The notes below the pieces were generated by a model. That model made no database searches and had not been told where the DNA came from. It saw only the letters and a program-made list of their open reading frames with translations. DNA of 64,000 nt from Sinomonas gamaensis. Its GTDB lineage: Bacteria; Actinomycetota; Actinomycetes; Actinomycetales; Micrococcaceae. Location of the stretch: positions 248,001-312,000 of the forward strand of contig NZ_SSCL01000004.1 of assembly GCF_005876955.1 (NCBI RefSeq), in the 5' to 3' direction. A program made the position numbers and the translations under genes. The stretch's first letter is position 1, and each line of letters opens with the position of its first letter. Positions 26,970 to 35,684 of this stretch are shown piece after piece.

Positions 26970-28502
26970 CTAGAGGAGATCGTGCTCGACGGCGAACAGG
27001 GTGGCGGCCGCCCGGGAGGAGACGCCGAGCTTCCCGTAGATGTGCCGCACATGGTGGTCCACCGTGCGGGCGGAGATGACCAGCGCGGCCGCGACCTCCT
27101 TCTTCGACGCCCCACGGCAGATGAGCCGCAGCACGTCGACCTCACGGTCGGTCAGGCCTGCCGGCCACGCCGCCCGGACGCGGTGGGCCCGAAGGCCGGC
27201 CGCGGCGAGGACCGCGTCGACCGCCTCGGGATCGAGACGTCGGGGGGCGAGGCTGGCCAGCGCGTCGGCCGCGGACGCCGGCTCAGGCGCCACGCCCGCC
27301 GCTGGCTCGAGGAGGAGCTCGCGGAAGGCCACGGCGGCCGCCAGGACGCGGGATTCCCAGGGAAGGTCTGCAGCAGACGCGCCTCGGTAGTAGCCTGAGC
27401 CGTCCAAGCGCTCATGGTGCGCTCCGGCGTGGCGGGCGAGGGGCGCCGTCGTCGGCACTCTCGCCAGGATGCGCTCGCTGTAGTAGGGGTGGAGCCTGAG
27501 CCGTTCGTCGTCGGCCGGCGACGCAGCGGCTCCCGCGGGGCGGCTGGGGATCGCCACCCGGCCGAGGTCCTGCACCAGCCCGGTGCGCCGCAGCAGGTCC
27601 GCGTGCGCGGGGCTGGCAGCGGCAGCGAGCTCGGCGACGTCCCGCGAGAAGCCCGCGCGGTCGGGTTCCTTGAGGTCCGCGAAGTCGGCGAACACCGCGA
27701 GCACCTCGTCGAGGCGTTGGGCGGGGACGACGGCGGCCGGCTGGGGCTCGCGGTCAAGGGCAACATCCCAGGGCGCTTCCGTGCGCGCCGCCGACAGAAG
27801 CTGGTCGAAGTGACGGCGTGCGGCGGCGGCCAGAGCCGGATCGTAGGCTCGCCCCGCCCGTTCTCTCAGCGCCGATCGAGCGGCGTCCGGGCCGCCCAGC
27901 CGGGTGATCACCTCGACGTCACGGGCCACGGTGACGACGCGCGCCGCGAGAGGAATGGCCTCTCCCGCGAGGCCGTTCGGGAAGCCCCGACCGCCCCACT
28001 GTTCGAACGCAGAGGCGAGCGCGGCGCGGGTTCCGGCGGGGAGCCCGAGCCGCAGCGCAAGCATCTCGGCCGCCTCGCAGTGCGCCCTAACGCCCTCCCG
28101 CATACGCTGCGCCCCCGAGGCAAGGAAGCCCGCCGTGAGGGACGCTCGGCGCGGGAGACTCATCCCGCTTCCGAGGGACGGCAGGACGCCCCGCAGGAAC
28201 TCGACCGGCGCCGCCCCCAGGACAGGCGCGATCGCCGCCCGGAGCGCGATGTCGTTGCCCGCGATCGCGGCAGCCTCGTGGGCGTCCGCCGTGCAGCCCA
28301 GAAAGCGCAGGAGCGCCGTGTAGTAGATCTCCGGGAGGACGTCCTTCCCCACGCCGGCTGCCTCCGCCAATTCGAGCGAGACGAGGCACGTTCGCAGGCC
28401 CTGTTCGAGAGGCTGGCCCATGCCCAGATCCGTGGCCAGGGAGATGGCAGCGATGAACTGGGCGAGGCGCAGAGGCGGCGTCACGGATCGATCTGGGATC
28501 AA
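26970..28502 (-). CDS. HD-GYP-like domain protein with LuxR-type DNA-binding C-terminus
   Basis: 510 residues. The N-terminal two-thirds is the actinobacterial HD-GYP-like regulator domain (LGMGQPLEQGLRTCLVSLELA; HHERLDGSGYYRG). The C-terminal 65 residues are a LuxR helix-turn-helix (LTDREVDVLRLICRGASKKEVA, recognition region ISARTVDHHVRHIYGKLGVSSR). The metal-binding HD of the first motif reads LVQDLGRVAIP, so His is replaced by Gln, and the usual Lys by Arg; phosphodiesterase activity is doubtful. I place the start at a TTG that overlaps the upstream stop (TTGA) behind GAGGA; a GTG at 28484 is the alternative. Confidence 0.85.
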   Translation of the reverse strand: MIPDRSVTPPLRLAQFIAAISLATDLGMGQPLEQGLRTCLVSLELAEAAGVGKDVLPEIYYTALLRFLGCTADAHEAAAIAGNDIALRAAIAPVLGAAPVEFLRGVLPSLGSGMSLPRRASLTAGFLASGAQRMREGVRAHCEAAEMLALRLGLPAGTRAALASAFEQWGGRGFPNGLAGEAIPLAARVVTVARDVEVITRLGGPDAARSALRERAGRAYDPALAAAARRHFDQLLSAARTEAPWDVALDREPQPAAVVPAQRLDEVLAVFADFADLKEPDRAGFSRDVAELAAAASPAHADLLRRTGLVQDLGRVAIPSRPAGAAASPADDERLRLHPYYSERILARVPTTAPLARHAGAHHERLDGSGYYRGASAADLPWESRVLAAAVAFRELLLEPAAGVAPEPASAADALASLAPRRLDPEAVDAVLAAAGLRAHRVRAAWPAGLTDREVDVLRLICRGASKKEVAAALVISARTVDHHVRHIYGKLGVSSRAAATLFAVEHDLL

Positions 28503-28966
28503 GGAGCGAGTCCTCGATCCCGCCGTTCCGCCTTTCCGTGGATGAGTGAGGCTGTTCGTCCGAGCGTCCAGCCGTACACGAGGTGGGCGACGTAGACACT
28601 GGCGGCTCTGCCAGGGCGGTCCTTGTGTGCGGGCGGGAGGATGCCGAATGCCGGCAGCCAGCCTTCGTAGCCTGCGAGCCAGACCATCGCGCCGAAGACG
28701 GTGCCTGTCCCGGCGTCTTGGTACTTGGAGGGAGTCATGCACGAGTACAGGGCGCCACCGCCCACGCCGTAGGCCACATGGGAGGCAAGAGCGAGGACTT
28801 CCCTCCCTCCAGCTGGCAGGCCCGGGAAAAGGGTGCGGACGATCTTCTCAGGTGGCTGGCGGTGTAGGAGACCCGAAGCTCCTGCCGCTCCCAAGACCGC
28901 CGTCATCGCTGCCGTGGCCACAGCGCCCGCCGCAGCCCCGCGGATCGCTCTCTTCACCAGTGCCAT
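28499..28966 (-). CDS. DUF1440-like small membrane protein
   Basis: 155 residues with three to four hydrophobic segments (GAAAGAVATAAMTAVLGAAG near the N-terminus, VLALASHVAYGVGGGALYS, TGTVFGAMVWLAGYEGW, VYVAHLVYGWTLG). The pattern resembles YagU/DUF1440 inner-membrane proteins. It is the upstream partner of the HD/LuxR gene with a 4-bp overlap, so the two are co-expressed; a sensory role is only a guess. Confidence 0.7.
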   Translation of the reverse strand: MALVKRAIRGAAAGAVATAAMTAVLGAAGASGLLHRQPPEKIVRTLFPGLPAGGREVLALASHVAYGVGGGALYSCMTPSKYQDAGTGTVFGAMVWLAGYEGWLPAFGILPPAHKDRPGRAASVYVAHLVYGWTLGRTASLIHGKAERRDRGLAP

Positions 28967-29055
28967 GGTTCAATCGTTGCACTGCGGTCCGCGGATCCGG
29001 AGAATAGCGCGATTGCGCGATGCGCAACCCGGCCCTCGAATCGCATGCTGGCGTC

Positions 29056-29895
29056 ATGAGCATGTACAGCACCCAGCGTCAGCACCGCGTCATCCTCCTT
29101 CCGGGCAGCGTGCTCCCGGCCGCACCCGCCTACGGCGCCCTCATCGCGGCCCTCGGCGAGGGCGTCGAGGCAGTGGCCAAGGACCTCGAGGTCTACGCCG
29201 GGCCGACGCCGCCCCCCGACTACAGCCTCGATACGGAAGTCGCGGGGGTCCTCAGGACTGCCGAAGAGCTCGGTTGGGCGACGTTCCATCTTGTGGGCTA
29301 TTCGGGTGGAGGGGCCTCGGCCCTCGCCTTTGCCGCGAAGCACGGGGAACGGCTTGAGAGTCTCGCGCTGCTCGAGCCCGCGTGGGCCGGAACCTGGGGG
29401 TGGAGCGAGGCACACCGCCTGCTGTGGGAGCGGTACCGCGGGTTGGACGGCCTTCCTCCGGAGGAGTTCATGGCGCGGTTCGTGGAGCTCGGCGTTCGCC
29501 CCGGTGTTACCGCGGGTCTCCCGGTGCGAGGAGGCGAGCAGCCACCGTGGATGGCGTTGCGCCCCGCGGGCATCCGGGCCTTCATCCGTACCTTCCAGAC
29601 GTACGAGCTGGACCGGGACGCGCTCGCCCGCTTCTCCAAGCCGGTCTACTTCGCGCTCGGAGCCCTCTCGAACCCCGACGATTACGGCGAGATCGCCGAG
29701 CGGCTGTCGGGGGTCTTCCCGGACTTTCGGCTCGAGGTGTTCGCGGGCCGCCACCACTTCGACCCGCCGCACAGGATCGAGCCGGAGCGGGTTGCCGCCT
29801 CGCTTCGGAGCCTGTGGGCTCGCGCGGAGGCGACGGCGCAACGTGGGGGGAGGAGCTACGGCCGCGCGGCGAAGCGCTCGAGCAGGTCGACGTGA
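29056..29895 (+). CDS. Alpha/beta-fold hydrolase
   Basis: 279 residues. Nucleophile elbow GYSGGGA (Ser about 85), oxyanion region LLPGS near the N-terminus, catalytic acid near ALSNPDDYGEI, and His in GRHHFDPPH. Small serine hydrolase or esterase of unknown substrate. Start is uncertain: this ATG or one 36 nt upstream; neither has a strong ribosome site. Its last 40 nt overlap trkA tail to tail. Confidence 0.82.
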   Translation: MSMYSTQRQHRVILLPGSVLPAAPAYGALIAALGEGVEAVAKDLEVYAGPTPPPDYSLDTEVAGVLRTAEELGWATFHLVGYSGGGASALAFAAKHGERLESLALLEPAWAGTWGWSEAHRLLWERYRGLDGLPPEEFMARFVELGVRPGVTAGLPVRGGEQPPWMALRPAGIRAFIRTFQTYELDRDALARFSKPVYFALGALSNPDDYGEIAERLSGVFPDFRLEVFAGRHHFDPPHRIEPERVAASLRSLWARAEATAQRGGRSYGRAAKRSSRST

Positions 29896-30539
29896 CCTGA
29901 CACGATGAGCATGTCGCGCCCGCTGACCTTCGTGTGCGGCTGGGCGTAGGTGAAGTCCTCGCCGGGGCTCTTGACGCCCACGATCGTCACGCCGTACTTG
30001 GCCCTCACCTGCGACTCCGCGAGCGTGAAGCCCTGGGTCTCCTTCGGCGGGTACATCTTCACGATCGCGAAGTCGTCGTCGAACTCGATGAAGTCGAGCA
30101 TGCGCCCACTTACGAGGTGCGCGGTGCGGACGCCGGCGTCGGCCTCGGGGTAGATCACGTGGTTCGCGCCGATGCGCGAGAGGATCTTGCCGTGCGCGGG
30201 CGTGATCGCCTTGGCCCAGAGATGCTCGATCCCGAGGTCCACGAGGTTGGCGGTGATGAGCACCGAGGACTCGATCGAGGTGCCCACGCCGACCACGGCT
30301 GACTGGAACTCCTGCGCGCCGAGTTGGCGGAGAACCTCAAGGTTGGTCGCGTCCGCCTGGACGGCGTGTGTGAGGACGGGCGCCCAGGTCTCGACGAGGT
30401 CGTGGTCGCGCTCGATCGCGAGGACCTCCCGGCCCTGCTTGACGAGCTGCTGGGCGGTGGCCGAGCCGAAGCGGCCGAGCCCGATCACGAGGACTGGCGC
30501 GTTCGGGTTGGGCCGGCCCGGGGGGTTCTTGTCAGCCAA
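29856..30539 (-). CDS. trkA: Potassium uptake regulatory subunit TrkA/KtrA
   Basis: Cytoplasmic RCK subunit gating the Trk/Ktr channel, 227 residues. RCK_N Rossmann: VLVIGLGRFGSATAQQL with the Glu-Arg-Asp that ends beta-2 (AIERDHD), indicating NAD(H)/ATP-type ligand binding; RCK_C domain from about residue 140 (FDDDFAIVKMYPP ... TIVGVKSPGEDF). TTG start, overlapping the trkH stop by 8 nt, so coupled to it. Confidence 0.93.
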   Translation of the reverse strand: MADKNPPGRPNPNAPVLVIGLGRFGSATAQQLVKQGREVLAIERDHDLVETWAPVLTHAVQADATNLEVLRQLGAQEFQSAVVGVGTSIESSVLITANLVDLGIEHLWAKAITPAHGKILSRIGANHVIYPEADAGVRTAHLVSGRMLDFIEFDDDFAIVKMYPPKETQGFTLAESQVRAKYGVTIVGVKSPGEDFTYAQPHTKVSGRDMLIVSGHVDLLERFAARP

Positions 30540-31944
30540 TGATCGGCCTCTCTTCCGGATAGTGGTACAGCGCGCGCCGCTGGCGCAGGGCGAGGGCGGT
30601 GGCCATCGTGATGGTGCCCACGCGCCCGAAGAACATGAGGGCCGTGAGGACGTAGACGCCGGCGGGCGGCAGCTCCGACGTCAGCCCGGTGCTGAGGCCG
30701 ACCGTGGCGAAGGCCGAGATCGAGTCGAACAGCACGCGGTCCAGAGTCTCGCCCGAGATCGCCAGGAGGACCGAGCACGCCACCATGAGCAGCGTCGCGG
30801 CCATGACGATGACGCTGATGGCGAGGCGCATGATCTCCTGCGGGATGGTCCGGCCGAACGCACGGACATCGCGGTCGCCCCGTGCCTCGGCGACGATCGC
30901 GAGGAACATGACGGCGACGGTGGTGACTTTGATGCCGCCGGCCGTCGAGGCCGACCCGCCGCCGGCGAACATGAGCGCGTCTGAGAGCAGGAGAGTCGAG
31001 GGCGTGAGGTGGTTCATGTCCACGAGGTTGAACCCCAGCGAGCGCGTCATCACCGACGCGAACACGGCCTGGACGACCTTCTCGCCCGGGGGCATGCCGC
31101 CGATGGTCCGTGCATTGTTCCATTCCATGGCGCCCCAGAGGAGGGCACCGAGGGCCAGGAGGATGAAGGAGACGACGATCGTGAGCTTGGCATGCAGCGT
31201 CCAGAGGCGCACGCGTGCCTTGTAGCGCAGGATCACGAGGAGCACGGGGAAGCCGAGGCTGCCGATGAAGCCGCCCACCATGAGCGGCACCAGGATCCAC
31301 AGATCGTATTGGTACGGCACGAGCCCGTCGCTGTGGGGCGTGAAGCCGGCGTTGTTGAACGAGGAGATCGCATAGAAGACCGCGTGCCACACGGCGGACC
31401 CGAAGCTCTCACCTTGGGCGATGAAGGCTGGCGCGAGGAACAGCGCGAGCACGCCTTCCACCACCACGGACGTGGCGACGACGATGCGCAGCAGCCCGCC
31501 GACCTCGCCCAGGCGCCCGGCGTTGTTCATGGCCTCTCGGGCGATGAGCTTTCCTCGCACTCCCAGCCCGCGGCTCATGGCAAGCGAAAGCACGGATGCG
31601 AGGGTGAGGATGCCCAAGCCGCCTACTTGGATGGCGAGCAGGATGACGACGTGCCCGAACGTGGACCAGTGGGCGGCCGTCGAAACGACGGTCAGCCCCG
31701 TCACGCAGACCGCGGATGTTGCTGTGAAGAGCGACTGATGCAGCGGTGTGGCGTTTCCGTCGGCGGAGGCAATCGGGAGCGACAGCAGGAGCGTGAAGAT
31801 GACGATCACGCCGAAGAACGACAGGAGCGCGAGGCGAGCGGGGGAGGAGGCGGCGAGCCGGTCGACGACGTCGCGCAGCCCGGTCAGGGGGCCGAGGCTC
31901 TCGCGCGGCGGAGTCGGCCGCCAGGACGACTGGGTCTGTGCCAC
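30532..31944 (-). CDS. trkH: Potassium uptake channel subunit TrkH/KtrB
   Basis: 470-residue membrane protein with four pseudo-repeated pore units. Filter segments are TSAVCVTGLTV, SSFNNAGFTP, TRSLGFNLVD and SAFATVGLSTG; the intramembrane gate region is rich in Gly/Ala/Ser (GGGSASTAGGIKVTT). GTG start. Forms a KtrAB-type potassium uptake system with the downstream trkA. Divergent from acuC. Confidence 0.94.
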   Translation of the reverse strand: MAQTQSSWRPTPPRESLGPLTGLRDVVDRLAASSPARLALLSFFGVIVIFTLLLSLPIASADGNATPLHQSLFTATSAVCVTGLTVVSTAAHWSTFGHVVILLAIQVGGLGILTLASVLSLAMSRGLGVRGKLIAREAMNNAGRLGEVGGLLRIVVATSVVVEGVLALFLAPAFIAQGESFGSAVWHAVFYAISSFNNAGFTPHSDGLVPYQYDLWILVPLMVGGFIGSLGFPVLLVILRYKARVRLWTLHAKLTIVVSFILLALGALLWGAMEWNNARTIGGMPPGEKVVQAVFASVMTRSLGFNLVDMNHLTPSTLLLSDALMFAGGGSASTAGGIKVTTVAVMFLAIVAEARGDRDVRAFGRTIPQEIMRLAISVIVMAATLLMVACSVLLAISGETLDRVLFDSISAFATVGLSTGLTSELPPAGVYVLTALMFFGRVGTITMATALALRQRRALYHYPEERPIIG

Positions 31945-31986
31945 GGGGACCAGTAAACCATGGGCCGTTCCGGTAGCCTGAACCTT

Positions 31987-33243
31987 ATGTCCGATGCCGC
32001 ACCGACGCAGCCCTCAGGCGCGGCCTCGGGCGGGATCCGGCGCAGGGAGTACCCCACCCGCATCGCGTGGGGCGAGTCCCTCCTCGCCTACGATTTCGGC
32101 CCTCACCACCCCATGCATCCAAGTCGGCTCGACCTCACCGCCCGCCTCTGCGAAGAACTCGGCCTCTTCGCGCTCCCGGGGGTCGCCGTCGTCGAGCCTC
32201 ATGTGGCGAGCGACGACGAACTCGCCGCCGTCCACACCCGCGACTACATCGCTGCCGTCCGCAGCGTGAGCGAGGACCCGTCGTCGCCCCTCCCGGAACG
32301 CGGACTGGGCACCGACGACGATCCGGTGTTCGCCGGGATGCACGAGGCGAGCGCGCGCATCGCGGGTGGCTCGCTCGAGGCCGCCGACGCCATTCTCGAC
32401 GGCCGGGCCCAGCATGCCGTGAACTTCGCGGGCGGCATGCATCACGCCGCCGCCGACCACGCGAGCGGCTTCTGCATCTACAACGATGCGGCGCTCGCCA
32501 TCCAACGGCTGCTCGACGGAGGCTTCGCCCGGATCGCCTATATCGACGTGGATGTCCACCACGGCGACGGCACGCAGGCCGCGTTCTGGAACGACCCCCG
32601 CGTCCTCACCATCTCGCTCCACGAGAGCGGCCTCACCCTCTTCCCGGGGACGGGATTCCCGCACGAGATCGGTGGGCCCGACGCCCTCGGATCGGCCGTC
32701 AACGTGGCCCTCCCCGCGCGCACCGGCGACGCGGGCTGGCTCCGCGCGTTCCACGCCGTCGTCCCGCCGCTCGTCCAGGCGTTCCGCCCGGACGCGATCG
32801 TGAGCCAGCACGGCTGCGACTCCCACTCGCTTGACCCGCTCGCGGATCTGCGGACCAGCGTGGATGCGCAGCGAGAGGTCGCGCTCGGTGTCTCGGGGCT
32901 CGCCGCGCGCTTCTGTTCCGACCGCTGGCTGGCCACGGGGGGCGGCGGCTACAGCGTGCTCCACGTCGTGCCCCGGGTGTGGACGCATCTCGTGGGCATC
33001 GCCAGCGGGCATCCCATCCCGCTCGGCACCGAGATTCCGGCCGCCTGGCAGGACTTCGCTGCCCAGAAATACCCGAAGCTCGTCGAGGGCCAGACGATCC
33101 CGCACCGGATGGGCGAGGAGGCAGACACCTGGTGGCGCTCGTGGGACATCGGCTTCAACCCGAACGACCCCGTGGACCGCGCCATCATGGCCACGCGCAA
33201 GGAGGTCTTCCCGGTGCATGGCCTGGACCCGTGGTTCGACTGA
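31987..33243 (+). CDS. acuC: Acetoin utilization protein AcuC, class I histone deacetylase-like
   Basis: Zinc-dependent deacetylase; AcuC in Bacillus deacetylates acetyl-CoA synthetase, and acs is 30 kb away here. 418 residues with the HDAC motifs FGPHHPMHPSRL, FAGGMHHAAADHASGFC (tandem His), YIDVDVHHGDGTQ (Asp and His metal/active ligands) and VSQHGCDSHSLDPL. ATG lies 7 nt after TAGCCT, a leaderless-type arrangement. The ArsR-like gene follows 31 nt later. Confidence 0.93.
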   Translation: MSDAAPTQPSGAASGGIRRREYPTRIAWGESLLAYDFGPHHPMHPSRLDLTARLCEELGLFALPGVAVVEPHVASDDELAAVHTRDYIAAVRSVSEDPSSPLPERGLGTDDDPVFAGMHEASARIAGGSLEAADAILDGRAQHAVNFAGGMHHAAADHASGFCIYNDAALAIQRLLDGGFARIAYIDVDVHHGDGTQAAFWNDPRVLTISLHESGLTLFPGTGFPHEIGGPDALGSAVNVALPARTGDAGWLRAFHAVVPPLVQAFRPDAIVSQHGCDSHSLDPLADLRTSVDAQREVALGVSGLAARFCSDRWLATGGGGYSVLHVVPRVWTHLVGIASGHPIPLGTEIPAAWQDFAAQKYPKLVEGQTIPHRMGEEADTWWRSWDIGFNPNDPVDRAIMATRKEVFPVHGLDPWFD

Positions 33244-33274
33244 ATCCGGGGTTTCACCTCGATAGGCTGGAGGC

Positions 33275-33835
33275 ATGGTGACAGACATCTTTGCCGTCAT
33301 CGCTGACCACACTCGCAGGGACATCCTCCGCGAGCTGCGCGGCGGCGACAAGGCGGTGGGCGAGCTCGTCGAGGCGCTCGACGCGAGCCAGCCCACGGTG
33401 TCCAAACACCTCAAGGTCCTCCGCGATGCCGGCCTGGTCACCACGCGCGCGCAGGGACAGAAGCGCTACTACGCCCTCCGCCTCGAGCCGCTTGCCGAGG
33501 TCGGCGGGTGGCTCAGCTCGCTGCGGGCCGTTCCGGCCCCCGCCGAGCAGACGACGACGGCGACCGAGCCCGCCGCTGTGCCCTCCGCCGTCGTGCCTTC
33601 GCTGGCGGAGCCCCTCGAGGCCGCGCCGCTGGCGCCCAGCCTGCCGATCGTTCCCGCGTCGGAACCCTATGCGCCGTCGCCGGCCGGGGTGGCTGCCGCG
33701 GCGGGCACCCGGCCTCAGCAGATTCAGCGGACGGTCGAACGGACGGTCGAGCGGGCGGCGAAGGGGGCCGCCGAGATCATCGCGAACCTGCCGAAGTTCG
33801 GCCGCCGCAAGGAGCCCGGGCGACAGCAGGGCTGA
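33275..33835 (+). CDS. ArsR-family winged-helix regulator with C-terminal extension
   Basis: 186 residues. The first 80 form an ArsR-type wHTH (IADHTRRDILRELRGGDKAVGELVEALDASQPTVSKHLKVLRDAGLV). The rest is Ala/Pro-rich linker and a helical basic tail with a QRTVERTVERAAKGAAEII repeat. GGAGG just before the ATG. No metal-binding cysteines. Targets unknown. Confidence 0.85.
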   Translation: MVTDIFAVIADHTRRDILRELRGGDKAVGELVEALDASQPTVSKHLKVLRDAGLVTTRAQGQKRYYALRLEPLAEVGGWLSSLRAVPAPAEQTTTATEPAAVPSAVVPSLAEPLEAAPLAPSLPIVPASEPYAPSPAGVAAAAGTRPQQIQRTVERTVERAAKGAAEIIANLPKFGRRKEPGRQQG

Positions 33836-33911
33836 CGAAACCGTCCGCGGCCCCATCCGGTTTGAGCGAGGCTCCCACAGCAGCCGGGGGACCGGACATA
33901 TCGTCGGATCC

Positions 33912-34049
33912 ATGAGCAGCACGGAGCAGCTGGAAGTCCTCGAAGGGCAGACCTCGATCGAGGACCTGCTCGGCGAGCCCGTGCTGGGCGCGCCCGAGGA
34001 ACGCCTCCCGCTGCAGCGCTGCCTGCCGGGGCTGGAGGGACTCGGGTGA
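33912..34049 (+). CDS. Small acidic protein of 45 residues
   Basis: Begins MSSTEQLEVLEGQTSIEDL and ends LPLQRCLPGLEGLG, with good hydrophilic coding character and codon use like its neighbours. The ATG sits 7 nt after TATCGT, the same leaderless spacing seen at acuC. No family recognised. It could be a small regulatory or partner protein. Tail-to-tail with the next membrane protein gene. Confidence 0.5.
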   Translation: MSSTEQLEVLEGQTSIEDLLGEPVLGAPEERLPLQRCLPGLEGLG

Positions 34050-34060
34050 AGCGTTCCTCG

Positions 34061-34495
34061 CTACCTGGCGGAATTGCCGAGCTCCACGAGCAGTTCCCAG
34101 GAGTTCCTCGCGGCGCCGGCCAGGAGGGAAAGCTCGACGGCGATCAGCCATGAGGCTCCTCGCAGGTCTCCGACAAGGAAGTCGACGGCGATGGCCAGCG
34201 CGGCGGTCTGGAGGAAGAGCCCGAGCCCGAAGCGCAGGACCTGCGCGCGCCGGGAGAGATGGCTGCGCTCGCGGCGGAACGAGCGGACGAACCGGGGCGC
34301 GCCCTGGACGATGAGGACCAGGGACGTCGCGGCCATTTCGATGCCGAGCTGGCGGGCCAGCTCCTTGGTGTCCTCGTGCTCGACGATCCGGCGGACGTTG
34401 ATCGAGACCGAGACGAACAGCAATCCGAGGAGCGTGGCCGCGCCGCCTCCGAGCGTCCCGAGGAAGGGATGGAGCGGGTCAAGGTCACCGGTCAT
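34061..34495 (-). CDS. Small membrane protein, unknown function
   Basis: 144 residues. Hydrophobic segments: GGGAATLLGLLFVSVSI, MAATSLVLIVQG, FGLGLFLQTAALAIAVDFLV and ASWLIAVELSLLAGAA, separated by a basic Arg-rich loop (RFVRSFRRERSHLSRRAQ). Start ATG behind GGTGG. Recognisable as a recurrent actinobacterial membrane protein type without a known role. Confidence 0.72.
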   Translation of the reverse strand: MTGDLDPLHPFLGTLGGGAATLLGLLFVSVSINVRRIVEHEDTKELARQLGIEMAATSLVLIVQGAPRFVRSFRRERSHLSRRAQVLRFGLGLFLQTAALAIAVDFLVGDLRGASWLIAVELSLLAGAARNSWELLVELGNSAR

Positions 34496-34526
34496 CGGGA
34501 GCCACCTGAATTCTGGGTAAGAACCC

Positions 34527-35594
34527 CTACTCCGCCCGGCCGTGCTCCCGCCGCAGCTCGCGCGCGTGGCGGATGTCCTCGTCCTCCTGCTGCTGCTTCT
34601 TCTCGATCTTGCGGGTGTCCTTCGGCGGGAGCTGGATCGTCTCCTCGGCGCGGATGCCGGCCTGAAGTTCACGGCCGCGCTCGACCTCGGCGTCGAATTC
34701 GGCGCCGAACAGCAAGGACATGTTCAGGATCCACAGCCACAGGAGAAGGATGATGACGCCGCCCAACGCGCCGTACGTCTTGTTGTAGTGGCCGAAGTTC
34801 CCCACGTAGAAGCCGAAGGCCAGCGTCGCGAGGGCGAATACCACGAGCGCGATGAGGGATCCCGTGCTCATCCAGCGGAACTTGGGCTGCCGCACATTGG
34901 GCGTGAAGTAGTACAGGATCGCGATGAGGATGATGGCGAGGACGACGGCCACCGGCCACTTTGCGATGTCCCACACTGCAACAGCGGGGCCGCCGAGCCC
35001 GATGGCTCCTCCCACGGCCTCTGCCACCGGGCCGCTCAGCACGAGCATTCCGGCGACGACGGCGGCGATGATCACGGCAACTACGGTGACACCCAGCATC
35101 GTCCCGCGGACCTTGACGAAGCCGCGGCCCTCGTCCACCTCGTAGATCCGGTTCATCGCGCGACCAAAGGCCCCCACGTAGCCTGAGGCAGACCAGAGCG
35201 CGCCTGCGATGCCGCCGATCAGCGCGAGTCCCGCAGCTGGGTTGTGCACGAGGTCCTCGATCGGCTGGCGGATCGTGTCCGCCGTTGAGCCCGGAGCCAC
35301 GCTCTGGATGAGGTTCATCATCCCCTCGGTAGTCCTTTCGGCCTGCCCGAAGAGCCCGAGGAGCGAAACGAGGGCGAGCAGGGCCGGGAACATGGAGAGG
35401 ACCGCGTAGTAGGTGAGGCTGGCCGCCAAGTCTGGGCACTGGTCGTCCGTGAACTCGCGGAATGTCTTCTTCGCGACGTATTTCCAGGAAGGCTTCGTGA
35501 CTTCCCGCAGACGGTCGGGCTTGCGGGGATCGTCGGGCTCGGGGGCGGCCGCAGCTTTGCGCGTGGTGGTGCTGCCGGAGTTCACATCGCTCAC
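34527..35594 (-). CDS. YihY/BrkB-family membrane protein
   Basis: 355 residues: an N-terminal soluble tail, signature DQCPDLAASLTYYAVLSMFPALLAL, six or so hydrophobic segments, and WLWILNMSLLFGAEFDAEVER near the end of the domain, followed by a long charged tail (KKQQQEDEDIRHARELRREHG). The family was once misannotated as ribonuclease BN and is now regarded as a membrane protein of uncertain, possibly transport, function. Confidence 0.9.
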   Translation of the reverse strand: MSDVNSGSTTTRKAAAAPEPDDPRKPDRLREVTKPSWKYVAKKTFREFTDDQCPDLAASLTYYAVLSMFPALLALVSLLGLFGQAERTTEGMMNLIQSVAPGSTADTIRQPIEDLVHNPAAGLALIGGIAGALWSASGYVGAFGRAMNRIYEVDEGRGFVKVRGTMLGVTVVAVIIAAVVAGMLVLSGPVAEAVGGAIGLGGPAVAVWDIAKWPVAVVLAIILIAILYYFTPNVRQPKFRWMSTGSLIALVVFALATLAFGFYVGNFGHYNKTYGALGGVIILLLWLWILNMSLLFGAEFDAEVERGRELQAGIRAEETIQLPPKDTRKIEKKQQQEDEDIRHARELRREHGRAE

Positions 35595-35684
35595 AGGGTT
35601 TGCTCCTCGTCGGGACCAGAGTCAGATGGACGACTCATGCCCTCCGCGCGCACCAGTGAAACCAAGCGCATCACCCGCTCGGCG

